DNA of 64,000 bases from positions 31,460,147-31,524,146 of the forward strand of contig CM034243.1 in the NCBI GenBank assembly GCA_019916065.1, given 5' to 3'. The notes below the pieces were generated by a model. That model was not told the origin of the DNA. It saw only the letters and a program-made list of their open reading frames with translations, and did no database searches. The position numbers and the translations under genes are program-made. The first letter of the stretch is position 1, and every line of letters starts with the position of its first letter. The DNA comes from Vitellaria paradoxa (taxonomy: Eukaryota; Streptophyta; Magnoliopsida; Ericales; Sapotaceae). This document shows positions 1 through 11,434 of the stretch, one piece after another.

Positions 1-737
1 AAGAAGTTTTATGGAAATAAAGGAGTCAAAGTTTAAGTTGGCAATAGTCAGCTTACCTCCGTGATTCAGTTGTATATCTATATATAGTGGTTTGAGTAAT
101 GATTACAGCATACCTATGACTCGACATTACGCACACTGCCGTGTTCCTCTTTTACACTCTTGCTTTAAATGCCCTTCCCCTTCATTTAATGCCTCAGATC
201 CCTCATAAATACACCGTTCCTTTCATTTAATGCTTCTGGTGGTTTAACACGGCATTACAACCTGAATTTCAGGGTCATACTGTCTTCTTGTCGCATCAGC
301 CACCGAATCGTAACGAGATAGACCGATTTAGTTACATCTCCAGAGACAAGTACCTAGTTCAATCCTAACTAAGGTGCATTTATGGTCATGAGCCTTCTTT
401 AAAGGCTGTGGGCCCTAAGTTTGACATTTACTGGCCATCGACATATATGCCGAGCAAACTAGATTCCTCGGCTATAGCCACGTGGTTATACATTGTTTAT
501 TGATGTCGAGATTCAGGGTACTCTTTGGAGCACTAACTCTAAATCGTGTACTCACGTACATCACTCACGTGGAACCCTCGTGCCAATAATCAGTTGTTCG
601 GCGAGATGCCACGTGTCCAAACGGAACGTGCTCGGCAAGTGGCTAAGTGGCTTATATGAATTTGCTCGGCACCACGCCACGTGGCACCGGACAAACCTGT
701 TCGGCAAGGGTACATCTTTAGTATTATTATGCCCAAC

Positions 738-738
<1 letters not shown>
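1..738. other. Unassigned intergenic sequence with G-box cluster
   Basis: No convincing gene is visible. The stretch is less AT-rich than most of the window and holds four CACGTG palindromes (479-484, 566-571, 610-615, 678-683). It ends with CCCAACA directly before a (TA)n run at 738-762, where similarity to the DCD gene begins. The CA end would fit the 3' end of an LTR, but no partner LTR is in the window, so that is speculation. The short open frame at 493-783 runs into the TA repeat and is not credible. Confidence 0.4.
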
Positions 739-769
<31 letters not shown>

Positions 770-2232
770 TGGGGAATTTCTGATTTTCAAATCCTTAATT
801 TGTATCTGGCGAAGAATTTAACAACTTTCGAAGCTCATTCTATATGTTACTTGCGTTGATCTTGTTATGCTTTGGAATGTTGTGGTCTTCCTCTTCTTAT
901 GTTTGCTGATGTCATATTTTTGGGCAGAGCTTTTGTTTAACCATTTGATGCCGTAGAGGGCAACAATGGTCGCTAAGAAAGCAAATGGTGCTGTTTCTGG
1001 CTCCAATTTAGGCCCCAGTAGTGATGATGCTGTTAATACTTCCCAAAACGAGACAATAGTATCCAGCCTAATGATGATGAACGCCAAAGATGTAAGCAAA
1101 ATAAGTATCAAAATAAATATTATCCGTATCTGAATATATGAATATCAGAATAAATTAATGCAAAAAACTCATACCTGTTTCTCTCATGATTTTACTTTGT
1201 CTTGTGATTTCGCCATCTCTTAAACTAGAAAAATAGAGCTAAATTATCTAAATTATTAGGGCTTGATATTTTTCTCTATCACAATCAATATGACAGTTAT
1301 CAATGAGAGAAACTGTCTCTATATTGTGAAGAGATGAGACCTAGCCATATATATAGGGTAAATCCTAATGTCTCCCATAATAGGCTTAGACTGGACTAAC
1401 AATTGGTTCACACTAATGGTTTAACCTCATTATCTTTATTAGATGTACATAAATACAACAATATAGATCACAGTCAAATGAACCTTATCATGTTGGTCTC
1501 CAACATTAATTTAGTTCTAACCCTTTTTGACAAAAATAAAATTGATTAGTGTATACTCAATATACAGAAAATTCCAAAAAAAAAAGTGGTCTTTCTCCTC
1601 AAAATGAAGACAATGAGGAAAATTTAAGCAAAGAAGTAATGAATGAGGAAAATGAAATACTTTGGAAGAAGTGTGGAAGAATTGCAATGCAAGAAGAGGA
1701 TAATGAAGAAGCTGTGGTAGATGAAATGGAATGGCATGAAGAAAATGGTATGGAAGAAGAAAAAATTAATGAACTAAATGCAATAGAAGTAAAAGGTAAT
1801 GAGCAAAATGTAACAGACAGAGGGGAAAGAAGAAGAAAATGAGGAAAACATAGTTGAACAAGCAAAAAATGAAAAAAAAAAAAAAAAGAAAGAGCTAGGA
1901 GCAAATTCTCAGGAAAAAATCAAAAGATCGAGGAAACAGGAACTAAGAAGGTTATACAAGGGGGCTCTGAGATAGTGGCCCCTAAAGCAGAGGATAAGCC
2001 AGGATCAATGGATCATCAAGCAAAAAGGTTTCAAAGAGGGCTGAGAGCCTGGGGATGATTTTTATGTGCAGTTCGCAGACAAAACAGGATTGCTATAGAT
2101 ACAAGGTTTCTTAGGAAAAGTTTATAAAGATATGAGGCTGTTTTTGTAGGTATGAGGCTGTTTTTGTTTGATTTTGAACTGAGACTGATGTATGCTATAC
2201 ACAAAGCTGTAGGACCTGTGGTTATTATATTT
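739..2232 (+). pseudogene. Truncated duplicate of the DCD-domain gene
   Basis: This stretch matches 26530-27835 at nucleotide level, including the last part of the probable 5'-UTR intron, its acceptor (TTTGGGCAG before AGCTTTTG) and the start codon at 967. It is therefore a DNA-level duplicate, not a retrocopy. The reading frame is broken. Only one 20-residue N-terminal unit is present against seven in the intact gene. About 490 bp is inserted at 1091-1583. The region encoding the FGLP motif of the DCD domain is deleted near 2105, and about 20 bp around 'tatgaggctg' is duplicated near 2140. Similarity stops near 2232, so the C-terminal exons are absent. The acidic, Glu-rich stretch is still recognisable at 1590-1900. 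Non-functional as a DCD protein. Confidence 0.85.
1091..1583. other. Insert inside the DCD pseudogene, absent from the intact copy
   Basis: Around 27222 the intact gene reads straight from 'atgccaaaga' into 'aagtggtctt'. Here the same joint is split by about 490 bp. The insert starts T-GTAAGC and its last part has ATATACAG at 1559-1566 followed by an A-run, so it has intron-like GT...AG ends. It also contains the self-complementary TGTTGGTCTCCAACA at about 1491-1505. No TSD is clear. It may be a transposon, or an intron that the other copy lost. Confidence 0.5.
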
Positions 2233-2258
2233 ATAAAGAGATGAGTGATTTACTGAAT

Positions 2259-2312
2259 AGATTGAATAGATTGAGGAGTGACAATAGATTGAATAGATTG
2301 AGGAGTGACAAT
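2259..2312. repeat. 27-bp tandem duplication
   Basis: The unit starting AGATTGAATAGATTGAGG occurs twice in a row (2259-2285 and 2286-2312) with no mismatch. It lies just after the end of similarity of the DCD pseudogene. Confidence 0.8.
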
Positions 2313-3417
2313 CAAATGGGTGTCAGATTGTTATTTATAATCATACACAATAAATACTGTATAGATAACTTAGACTAGATAAATTATCCCAAAACTTAAG
2401 TACATCATCCCTGGGACAAAAAATAATATATTTGTTTGTTTGTCATGTAGCTTTTTCTTGTTATTAAATAATATCCTGCGACAATTTAAGCTTTACATGG
2501 GAAATGGATGGAACTTCATGTCCTTTTATCCATTTTTTCTCTAAATTTATTAATAGTTTATATGTATATGTAATGGTCGAACTACAAAGAAAGTATAGTT
2601 GTCTTAATTTAAATTTTGGGTCGAGTTGAAAAGATTTGAAAAATAATGCTATCCAGTGATTAGGCTCAGGTTCTAATTTATAATCCAACTTTAAGTTGGA
2701 TTTGAGCAGGTTTCTAATCCCTTGGGTTGGGCTTGATTGAGTGCCGAACTCGCCTGAGTTGCACCAACTAGGCGCTGACAACCATTTCCTTTCTTCTTTC
2801 TTTGGGCAAAATTCAATTTTTTTTTTTTTTCGCACTTGTTAATTGCTTCCAAAAAGCCATGCAATTTTAATTCCACCAATTAAGATATTTATGTTATGTT
2901 TGAATTTAGAAAAGAAAAAGAAAAATTTTAATTATTTATAAGTATTTATTTTATAATTAAATATATATATATATATATATGTATATTTACAAATATCTAG
3001 TAATTTGTTTTTAAGGCAATTCCTAATCTAATAAAAATGTTTTATTCACGCTTCAGTTTTCTTTTTTTAAATCTTTTTTCCCCCTTCTATGAAGACAAGC
3101 ATCCGAACATGATGTTAACCACTTACCAAAAAAAAAAAAAAAAAACATGATGTTAACCTGCATTTGTATCTCATATTTGATGTTAACCTGCATTGATGAT
3201 ATTTGCACTCTGTAATTTGCTTGTCCTACTACTATCTATATATACTTACTAGTTATTACTGATGCTTGAAGGTACAAAAATATAATTTGATGTATAAATA
3301 ATTTAAATTTAAATATATAAAGTAAACTTACATAAAAAAGTATAAAAATAACTTATAAAAATAAAAATTATTATTTATTACAAATATTATCACTTTTTTA
3401 ATATTAATTTAAAATCT
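2313..3417. other. AT-rich intergenic sequence
   Basis: No gene is seen. It contains long T and A runs, a (TA)n tract near 2959-2980 and three copies of TGATGTTAACC between about 3110 and 3195. Short minus-strand frames at 2464-2879 have no recognisable content. Confidence 0.6.
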
Positions 3418-3682
3418 TTTATATAAAAAGTATTTAAAAAAATATAGAAAGAGTGAGAGAAAAGAATAATTTTGGTCATTTAGCGAATTCAACTGTTAAA
3501 AATATCTTAAATTTAAAATTTAAAATTTCTTTATTGTATAAATGATATTTTTTTATGTAAAAAGTATTAAAAGATATAGAAAGAGTGAGAGAAAAAAAAA
3601 TAATTTGGCCATTTAGCAAATTTAATAGTTGAAAATATCTCAAATTTAAAATTTTAAACTTCCTTGTTATATAAATGATATA
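3418..3682. repeat. Imperfect tandem duplication, ~131-bp unit
   Basis: Two neighbouring AT-rich units share the core 'agaaagagtgagagaaaa', then 'catttag', then 'aaatttaaaat', and end in 'ataaatgatat'. The first spans about 3418-3548 and the second about 3549-3682. Several substitutions separate them, so the duplication is old. Confidence 0.65.
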
Positions 3683-4675
3683 TAATGTAAAAGTTTATAT
3701 AATTAAAATTTAAGTTTTAAGTTCATTAAACTTGAAATTTTAATTTAAATATTTATTTTTAATAAAATTTTTAAAAATTTAAAATTTAAATATATTTTTT
3801 AAATAAAAAAATTTACTTGATTTTGTGTAATAGGTATTCATATATTATTTAATAATAAGAGATAATATAAGTAAAATATAGTTTGTATAATTTTACAAAA
3901 TATAATATATGTATGTATAGTTTTACAAAATATAATATATATATTTATTTGAATTTCAAATTTTAAATTTAAATGATATGTTTTATTATACAGATATATA
4001 GTAAGTGATGACGTGGTGATGAATAGGATAAATGTCAAATTAAAAGACGTGTTTTATTACAGAAATGTAGATAGATAATCAAAGTAAAAGAAAATTTATG
4101 AGAAATTATCATTTTATTTTTTTAAAGAGTTTAGCCCTTCTGTGTTCTATTTTTTAACACTTCTACATTTCTTTCCCATGGTAAATTCGAAAAGCACGCG
4201 CATCCAATTCTTTAACTCGCGTTCATCTTGGCAAACGACATTATTAACAATTAAATTGGAGATAATCATAATCTTGTTTAAAACAAAAGAAGGGTGTATT
4301 TGCAGTAATAAAAAAATGATAAAATTTAATAAAAATTATGAATTTATAATTTGTAAAGTAAAGTAAAAAATAGGTAATTTTTAAAAATTTTTAGTATTTT
4401 TTTAGCATTCTTCAGGGTTCTAAACGAAACTGAAACTGAAATGAGATAGACAAAGTGATGATCGGAGAGAGATTTTGTCTCGTCAATGAGATATACAACG
4501 AGTGAAGTGTTGTTGCCAAACAGTGTCTTTCACTCTTGGGAGCCAAATTCAGGATGACCCAAGACAAAAAAGTCTGCTCCCATGGTTGAGTAGCTTACTT
4601 GGCTAGCTTCTTCCCTCTTGAAGAGTCAAACAACACCGTGTATTTTTGGAAGGTTGCCGCGATGATTATGACTAA
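3683..4675. other. AT-rich intergenic sequence
   Basis: No gene is recognised. The sequence has runs of 'aaatttaaatt' that pair with one another, plus a 74-codon open frame at 4142-4366 made mostly of A/T-rich codons with no domain. Confidence 0.55.
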
Positions 4676-5205
4676 GTGCTAGTTTGGTAAATCATTAAAA
4701 AAAAAAAATTACTTTCAACTTTTTATCATTTTTGCTATTGAAATTTATTAAATATATAACTTCATTCTCACGCACAAAATCACCCACTTTTACCAATTTA
4801 TCCCAATTTTTTTTCAACTTTTACAAATTTTAAACAAACCCATAATACGACATATATTAATCCATTAATAAAAGTTACTGAGAGGTCCCATTTAGAAGTT
4901 AAATATTTAATAACTGTTGGTAATTTTTTAACAGAAGTTAGTAGGTGAATTTTTTGTGTGTTTGATAAAAGAAATAAAAAATTTTAGTAACTTTTGATAA
5001 TTTTTAAGTATTTCATAAAAATTTTAATAACTTTTGAATTAGATTGAAATGAATAACCATTATATCTCCCGCTAATTCAACAAAATTTTATGTTTTGATA
5101 ATCAACCAACTCACCAAAATTAACAACTCTTAATGTTTTAGCCAAATATCTAAAATACTAGAAGTTGATTTTTTTTTACACTTTCTTACTCCTCCAAACA
5201 GGACG
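4676..5205. mobile_element. MITE with 3-bp TSD TAA
   Basis: The left end reads GTGCTAGTTTGG after TAA (4673-4675). The right end, reverse-complemented, reads CGTCCTGTTTGG and is followed by TAA (5206-5208). The ends are imperfect inverted repeats around a GTTTGG core. No coding capacity. A 3-bp TAA/TTA target duplication is typical of PIF/Harbinger (Tourist-like) MITEs. The relaxed ends suggest an old copy. Confidence 0.55.
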
Positions 5206-6400
5206 TAAGAATTTATAAAAATTTACATGCCAAACTGGTCCAATTGATCTATATAAGTGGGTCCTACTAGCAAGTTTAGAAGGTAAATTCTACGATTATT
5301 CGTCGTGATTGATTGATCGATGTTAAAAATTAAGTCACGCAATTCAAGAGATTGATCAATAGTTACGGATTGAAGATTGCGCTTTTCTTCGAAAACACTA
5401 AAAAATTGGACTTTGACTATTCCACAAAGGCTAGCTTTAGTCGTCCCGTAAACTTCGAACTGTCGGGAAGTAGGTCTTAAAAAAGAGGGTCAACTTATGC
5501 AACTCTTATCCTAGGCTTGGTTTTCAATTACCTTGTAACCTTAAAATTTGTTTCAAAAACGGATGTAATAATATCTAATTTCTCGTGCTTGGAGCGCACA
5601 AAGAAATTAATAATTGTTAAACTGTTTGTATTAGATATTAAATTGATAAAAATATTATTTTATTGTTTTATCAATTCAACCTATTGAAGAGGTATTTGAA
5701 GGGCTAAAAATTAGAAAAAAATATGACACGTCAGTTATTTTTGGAATTTGAAAAATAAACTCAAACTTGTTAATAAGATTCGTTCCCAAACGCGATTGAA
5801 TGACCCATTCTGATTTTCTCATGTTGTGTCTGAATTTTGAGGAAAAGTTAGTAAAATTTAGTAAATATGCATGAAATACGAAAATAGCTAAAAATTTATA
5901 AAAATTCTAAAACTTTATAAAATCTTGTAACATTTGATTTTTCAAACAGCATCTAAAGAAGGATATTTGGAGTGATAAAAATGAAATAATTTGAAATAAT
6001 TTGTGAATTTGTGATTCGTATATTAAAATAAAAAGTGTATAATTTTAAAATTTTTTTAACATTTTTTAATACACAAAATGCACATACTACTTTTTTAACT
6101 CATCAATTTGCCCACATGCCCAGTAGTTGATGTTACGTGGGAATCTCTCCCCTGTTATTTTTGTTTAGCCAATCTGTCTTGACTTTTATTAAGACTTTAA
6201 TCCACGCTTGCTCAGAAAACACGAACAAGCCAAAAAAAAATTACGAACAAGAAAGGCCGTTTGAAGTTTTAAAAAAATTAAAAAAAAAATTAATGAATGA
6301 AATTGATGTGATGTAAAAATGATAGATGGTAAAATATGATTGTAGGGATTTAAAACTTTTTAAAATTTTTTAAAATTTTTTGAGTTTTATTGTGATCGCA
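5206..6400. other. Intergenic region upstream of the receptor kinase
   Basis: AT-rich with no recognisable gene. It contains further pieces resembling MITE ends. A (TA)n tract followed by a CA-rich run lies just downstream at 6425-6480, about 140-190 bp before the kinase start codon. Confidence 0.5.
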
Positions 6401-6575
6401 AACGAACCGGGATGTAATACACACACGTATAGATATATTATATATATATATATATATACACACAGACACACACAAGCACAGTCACGCAAAATAGTCAAGG
6501 AGAGAGGATGAAAGGAAAATTCTACGAGTTCAAAATAAAAAATTCCAAAACGCAATGTTTAGTGGAAAACGCGGT

Positions 6576-6583
6576 TATAAATT
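6576..6583 (+). promoter_or_regulatory. Possible TATA box of the receptor kinase gene
   Basis: TATAAATT lies 35 bp before the ATG at 6618. If used, the 5' UTR would be only about ten bases, which is unusually short. The TA-rich tract near 6428-6455 is an alternative. Based on sequence match and position only. Confidence 0.25.
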
Positions 6584-6617
6584 GTCTTATAAGGTAAACT
6601 AAAAAAAAGAAGCATCA

Positions 6618-9374
6618 ATGGCTTATTCTTCTTCTTCAACTCCTCTGCTTCTTCTCTGTCTCCTCTTCCTCGTTACTCTTATTTCCTCCGGCTCTGTTCT
6701 CGCCATCTCAAAATCCGATTGTAATGTTAAACCGGGATCATCCTTATCGGCGTCTAAAAACGACGACGCTTCATGGGTTTCACCCTCGGGCGAATTCGCC
6801 TTCGGATTCCAACGTCTCGAACCCCCATACGAAGAAGATCTCTTCTTGCTAGCCATTTGGTTTGCCCAAATACCAAACAAAACAGTAGTTTGGTCCGCAA
6901 ACGATTCTCCGGCAAAGGAAGGATCGAGAGTCAGCATCACCAATAAAGGTGAGCTCGAACTCTACGACCCTCAAGGCAACTCGATGAAGAAGTTTGGAAA
7001 TGGCACCGGAGATTCTTCAACCTGCGCCGCTATGCTCGACACGGGGAATTTTGCAATCTTGGGCGAGAATTCGAGTCCTCTGTGGGAGAGTTTCCGCGAA
7101 CCCACTGACACAATCTTGCCTGGACAAGTACTGGGAGAGAATAGAAGGCTTGTAGCTCGCGATTCGGAGAAGAATTACTCCGACGGGGGGTTCCAGCTTC
7201 GGATGCAGGGCGATGGGAATCTCGTGCTCTACAGCGTATCCATGCCGACTGAAGTCGTCTATGGAGCTTACTGGGCTAGTGGAACTGTGAACCCGAATAC
7301 CACCTCTGAGCTGGTGTTTGACGAGGTTGGGTCAATCTATCTCAGGCAAGGGAATCTGCGTTCGTACGAGCTCACACCCAAGAACATGGGTTCAAACAAG
7401 GAGTTTTATCACATGGCCAGGATTGATTATAATGGCTTCTTTAAGTGAGTGTCTTTTCGTGTTTGTATCTAAATATTTGTAAAATTTTAATGAACATGCT
7501 AAATAATTAATTTAGGATAAATTATATTTTGTATTTGATAATTTACTATCAATCTCAATTCGATACATTATTTTAAATCTTTTCATTTTGTGTTTTACAC
7601 TTTTAAATCATCAAATTCCTCAAAATAAACATAGCCTTAGGGTACTAAGTGTGGTTTACCCATTAATTAATTTTAAAATCAAATCAAATAGTTTTTGTGT
7701 TCAAGTTGCATTTTGGTTTCATTTATGGGATTGCTACCACTATCTTTCAGGATTTATAATTATCCAAGGAAGACAGACTCCACAGGGGATGCGATTTGCC
7801 CTTCATCACCACACTGGTCAGAGGTTCAGAGATTTCCCAAAGACATCTGCACTTCTATAATGATGGGGCTTGGCAGCGGTGCATGTGGATTCAACAGCTA
7901 CTGCGTTGCCACAAATGGAACGCTGAATTGTTTATGTCCGGAAGGGTATTCCCTCGTAGATCAGAACGATGACAGAAAAGGCTGCAAACCGAATTTTCAG
8001 CTGCCGAGCTGCCAGACAGATGGATGGGCAACGAATCCAGACCTCGTAGAGTTCAAGGAATTGAAGGGCACGGACTGGCCGTTAGCGGATTATGAACTGC
8101 AGTCTGGAGAAGAGGTAGACAAAGATGTGTGCTCCCAATTTTGCCTCAGAGATTGTTTTTGTGCTGTTGCTGTATATAGAGACAACATGTGCTTTAAGAA
8201 GAAGCTTCCTCTTTCCAATGGAAGGAAAACGAGCACTTTCAATGGAACTGTTCTTTTGAAGGTTCCTAAGGGGAATATTGCAGATTTCCAGAATCGTTCA
8301 AAGAAAGACCAGTCCACCTTGATCATAATCATTTCAGTATTCCTTGGCAGCTCTGTGTTTATCAATTTCCTTCTGTTGCTATTCATCTTTGGGGCTGTTT
8401 TGTTCTCGTATCACAAGAGATTGCAGAACATCCACTCAAACTCATTCCCAATGAACGTGATAAGGTATTCATACAAAGAGCTCGAACAAGCAACTAGCGG
8501 GTTCAATGAGAAGCAGGAGCTGGGAAGAGGTGCTTTCGGGACGGTTTACAAAGGGGTCTTGCCATCGGACCCTAAGAGGTTCGTCGCCGTCAAGAGGCTG
8601 GACAAGGTCGTACAAGAAGGCGAGAAGGAATTCAAGACGGAAGTGAGCGTGATCGGACAGACTCACCACAAGAATTTGGTTAATTTGGTCGGTTATTGCG
8701 ACGAAGAAGATCACAGGCTCTTGGTCTACGAGTACATGAGAAATGGCTCCTTGGCAAGCTTTCTTTTTGGGATCTCTAGGCCTAATTGGAACCAAAGAAT
8801 ACAGATTGCGCTCGGAATTGCGAGAGGGTTGATGTATTTGCACGAAGAGTGCAGTACTCAGATCATACATTGTGATATAAAGCCTCAAAACATACTTTTA
8901 GATGACTATTTTGTGCCAAGAATATCAGACTTTGGATTGGCGAAACTTTTGCTGGCTGAGCAAACTCGCGCTGCGCGCACTGGATTGAGAGGGACGATTG
9001 GTTATTTTGCTCCCGAATGGTTTAGGAAAGGGTCCATATCAGTTAAGGTAGATGTGTATAGTTTTGGGGTGATGTTGCTCGAGATCATTTGTTGCACTTC
9101 GAGTGTTAGATTTGCCATGGGAGATCAAGAGGAGGCGATGGTGGATTGGGCTTATGACTGCTATTGCGAAAAAAGGCTGGAAAGCTTGGTGGAAAATGAC
9201 GAGGAGGCAAGGAATGACATGAAGACGGTTGAGAGGCTTGTGATGGTTGCAATTTGGTGCATTCAAGAGGACCCTTCGCTGAGGCCTTCCATGAGGAAGA
9301 TCACTCAAATGCTTGAGGGGGTCGTTGAAGTCTCTGTTCCTCCGCGTCCTTCTCTATTTATCAGTGTATCTTGA
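6618..9374 (+). CDS. G-type lectin S-receptor-like Ser/Thr kinase (RLK1/LECRK type)
   Basis: CDS is join(6618..7444, 7751..9374), 816 aa. The N-terminal hydrophobic stretch (about residues 8-29) is a signal peptide. Next come a bulb-type (mannose-binding) lectin domain (about 35-150, with WVSPSGEFAFGF and VVWSAN), an SLG-like part (to about 300), an EGF-like Cys-rich stretch with GACGFNSYC (about 312-355) and a PAN-like domain (about 375-450). One transmembrane helix (about 466-495) precedes the kinase domain. Kinase motifs: GRGAFG at 534-539, VAVK with Lys557, HCDIKPQN with catalytic Asp651, DFG at 669-671 and APE at 696-698. Cys instead of Arg before the catalytic Asp makes it a non-RD kinase, a class often found in immune receptors. 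It should sit in the plasma membrane, sense an extracellular ligand (unknown) and phosphorylate cytosolic partners. Length matches the family. It appears intact, and no neighbour suggests a pathway. Confidence 0.93.
7445..7750 (+). other. Intron of the receptor kinase gene (306 bp, phase 2)
   Basis: The donor is AA|GTGAGT and the acceptor CTATCTTTCAG|G, after an AT-rich interior. Splicing restores Lys276 (AA+G) and joins ...DYNGFFK to IYNYPRKTDS, which reads smoothly through the expected lectin/SLG segment. Without splicing the frame stops at 7446. Many RLK1/LECRK3-type genes have no intron, so this may be a lineage-specific gain. Confidence 0.88.
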
Positions 9375-9507
9375 AGTTATATAAATGTTGTTGTTGTTGT
9401 TTTTTTTTTTTTATTTTATTTTTTAGTTACGTTACCTGTATAATGCTCTAGATTTTCATAATCTGAAAACTTGGAGTGTCACTTTGGCATTAGTCAATGG
9501 GATCGAA

Positions 9508-9523
9508 AATAAAGAAAAATAAA
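9508..9523 (+). promoter_or_regulatory. Candidate polyadenylation signals of the receptor kinase
   Basis: AATAAA occurs at 9508-9513 and again at 9518-9523, about 135-150 bp after the stop codon and after a T-rich stretch. This is a normal distance for a plant 3' UTR. Motif match only. Confidence 0.45.
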
Positions 9524-10183
9524 TTTTATTTCAATGGTTAAGTCATATGGTATGACTGTTAAATCAAGTGTCAAGTTTATACATATGAATAAGTAAAATT
9601 AAAGTTATTAATACGTCTCTCAAATTCATGTAAAATAAATAATTTTAAATAAATATATTATTATATAAAAATAATTTTATGACTCATCTTAAATAATTAC
9701 AATAATATAGTTACAAAGAAGATATCTATATGTCTAATACAAAACAAATGATCAGTAGTTTACAACCAAAAGTTTTTGAATAGCGACAACTATAATCATA
9801 TCTTATCTGAAAAAATATTTCTCATAAAAGGGTGAGCTACTAATTCAAGTAATCAATTTTTTTGAGTGTCTAAATGATATGAGCATGCTGCTACACTGCA
9901 TAGGTGAGTTGATTAATCACATAAATTAACATTTAATGATCTAACTTGTGATTGATCATGAATTAGTTGAATAATTGCTTATTTACTAGCATTTATCAAT
10001 TCCCCCCAATTCAGATGAAGAAGGGCAAAAAGACTTAAACGCTCACAAAGGAATGCAAAGAGGTTAAAAATGCAAAGATTGCTAAATCATTTGGACCCAA
10101 TCCAGATGGACCACTATTCGCACGACCATTCGAAGGACAGAGAGAGAGCTGATTTTGTGAAGTGATTAAAAAAAATTGACTAA
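9524..10183. other. Intergenic sequence after the receptor kinase
   Basis: AT-rich with no gene. Nothing recognisable beyond short A/T runs. Confidence 0.5.
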
Positions 10184-10583
10184 GGGATCGTTTTGTTTAA
10201 AAAAAAATGGTTATCCAGCTTTTTGGGTAGTTTTTTTTTTTGGTCTTATATGTCTTTTTTTTAATAAAATTTGATTTTTTTTTAGAAGATATAACTTTTA
10301 GGCATATTAATTACATTCATAAAAAAATTTAAGAAATTCTCATTCATTTGAGCAAAAACTATCCGTTTGACTAAAAAAGTAACAAAAAATTTAATATTTT
10401 TTCTTCTAGCTTTTACTCAAATTGATGTGAATTTTTAAATTTTTTTTTAACGAATGTGATTAACACGTCTAAAAAATATAACTTATAAAAGAAAATCGAA
10501 TTTTGGTAAGAAAAAAAATTATATATAATAATAAAAAAAAACCTAACAAAAAAGTTAGGAGCAATTTGTATCCAAACGAAGCC
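10184..10583. mobile_element. Foldback MITE with TSD TAA
   Basis: The left end GGGATCGTTTTG follows TAA (10181-10183). The right end, reverse-complemented, reads GGCTTCGTTTGG and is followed by TAA (10584-10586). The two halves are imperfectly self-complementary over much of the length: the part around 10270-10360 pairs with the part around 10410-10510, so the transcript would fold into a long hairpin. No coding capacity. A related palindrome lies near 60831-61170. TSD and termini fit Tourist-like MITEs. Confidence 0.65.
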
Positions 10584-11286
10584 TAAGTGCTGATCCATCA
10601 TCTGGAACCCAGTCCGATCTGTTCCTCGTTCGCGCCTTCGTGCAGGGGACAGAAGCAAGCGACCTAAAAAAGCCTAAAAATTTTGACTATTATGGGACAC
10701 CATTCATACGCTGGTCCAAATGACTACTCGTGCAAAAGCACGTACAGATGGCAAAAAACTTGTAAATCCTAAAGACTGAGATTTTCATTTTCTAATTATT
10801 ATAGTAATTATAATTATTATTTAATTTTATTTTGAGCCTAAATTTATTTTGGAAGAGAATATTGAATTTTGGTTAAAAAAAAAATGAGCTTGCCTCTTAG
10901 TTTTCTTGTTTTAAAAGAAAAAATGATTAAACGTTCAACGTTTGGAGTTCCCTGATATTTTATGCATCCAATTTAACAATTCCATTTCGATTTATTTTAT
11001 TTTATAAATATATGGTTTCTAAATTTTATAGAGATAATTAAAATTATGTGAGAATTCAGGTTGCCGCATGGTATATTATTACTTAAAAAAATTATAAAAT
11101 TAATCATAGTCAGAATTAGTTAAATTTTAAAAATTATTTTTATATATTATAATTGATAATATTTTATCATACTTTAACATCTTAAGATCTATTTGATATA
11201 CTTATTTTGGATCCATTTTTCATTTTACGTTTTTTAAAATCAGGAAAACAACTCAAAATGTATTTGGTCATTCGTGATTTCAAAAC
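10584..11286. other. AT-rich intergenic sequence
   Basis: No gene is seen. A short, less AT-rich patch at 10586-10660 resembles nothing I can name. Confidence 0.5.
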
Positions 11287-11301
11287 ATATTTTAAAAAAA
11301 C

Positions 11302-11419
11302 TGAGCGTGGCCTTTAGCTCAGTGGTTGAGAGCCTCTCCTGCCCGCTCATGACTTGAGTTCGAGTTTTCCCCCTCCCCCTTAAAAAAAAAAAAAAATTCA
11401 CCTTTCAAAAAAAAAATAT
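11302..11419 (+). mobile_element. Short tRNA-derived SINE
   Basis: A tRNA-like head carries an A-box-like TTTAGCTCAGTGGTTGAGAG and a B-box-like TTGAGTTCGAGTTTTCC. A C-rich segment and an A-rich tail follow. It is flanked by the 15-bp direct repeat ATATTTTAAAAAAAC (11287-11301 and 11420-11434), which looks like a target-site duplication, though its low complexity weakens that. The pseudo-tRNA lacks paired acceptor ends, so it is not a functional tRNA gene. Confidence 0.6.
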
Positions 11420-11434
11420 ATATTTTAAAAAAAC

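Noticed and set aside
493..783. 96-codon open frame near the left edge
   Set aside because: It runs through a (TA)n microsatellite (YIYIYI) and has no domain.
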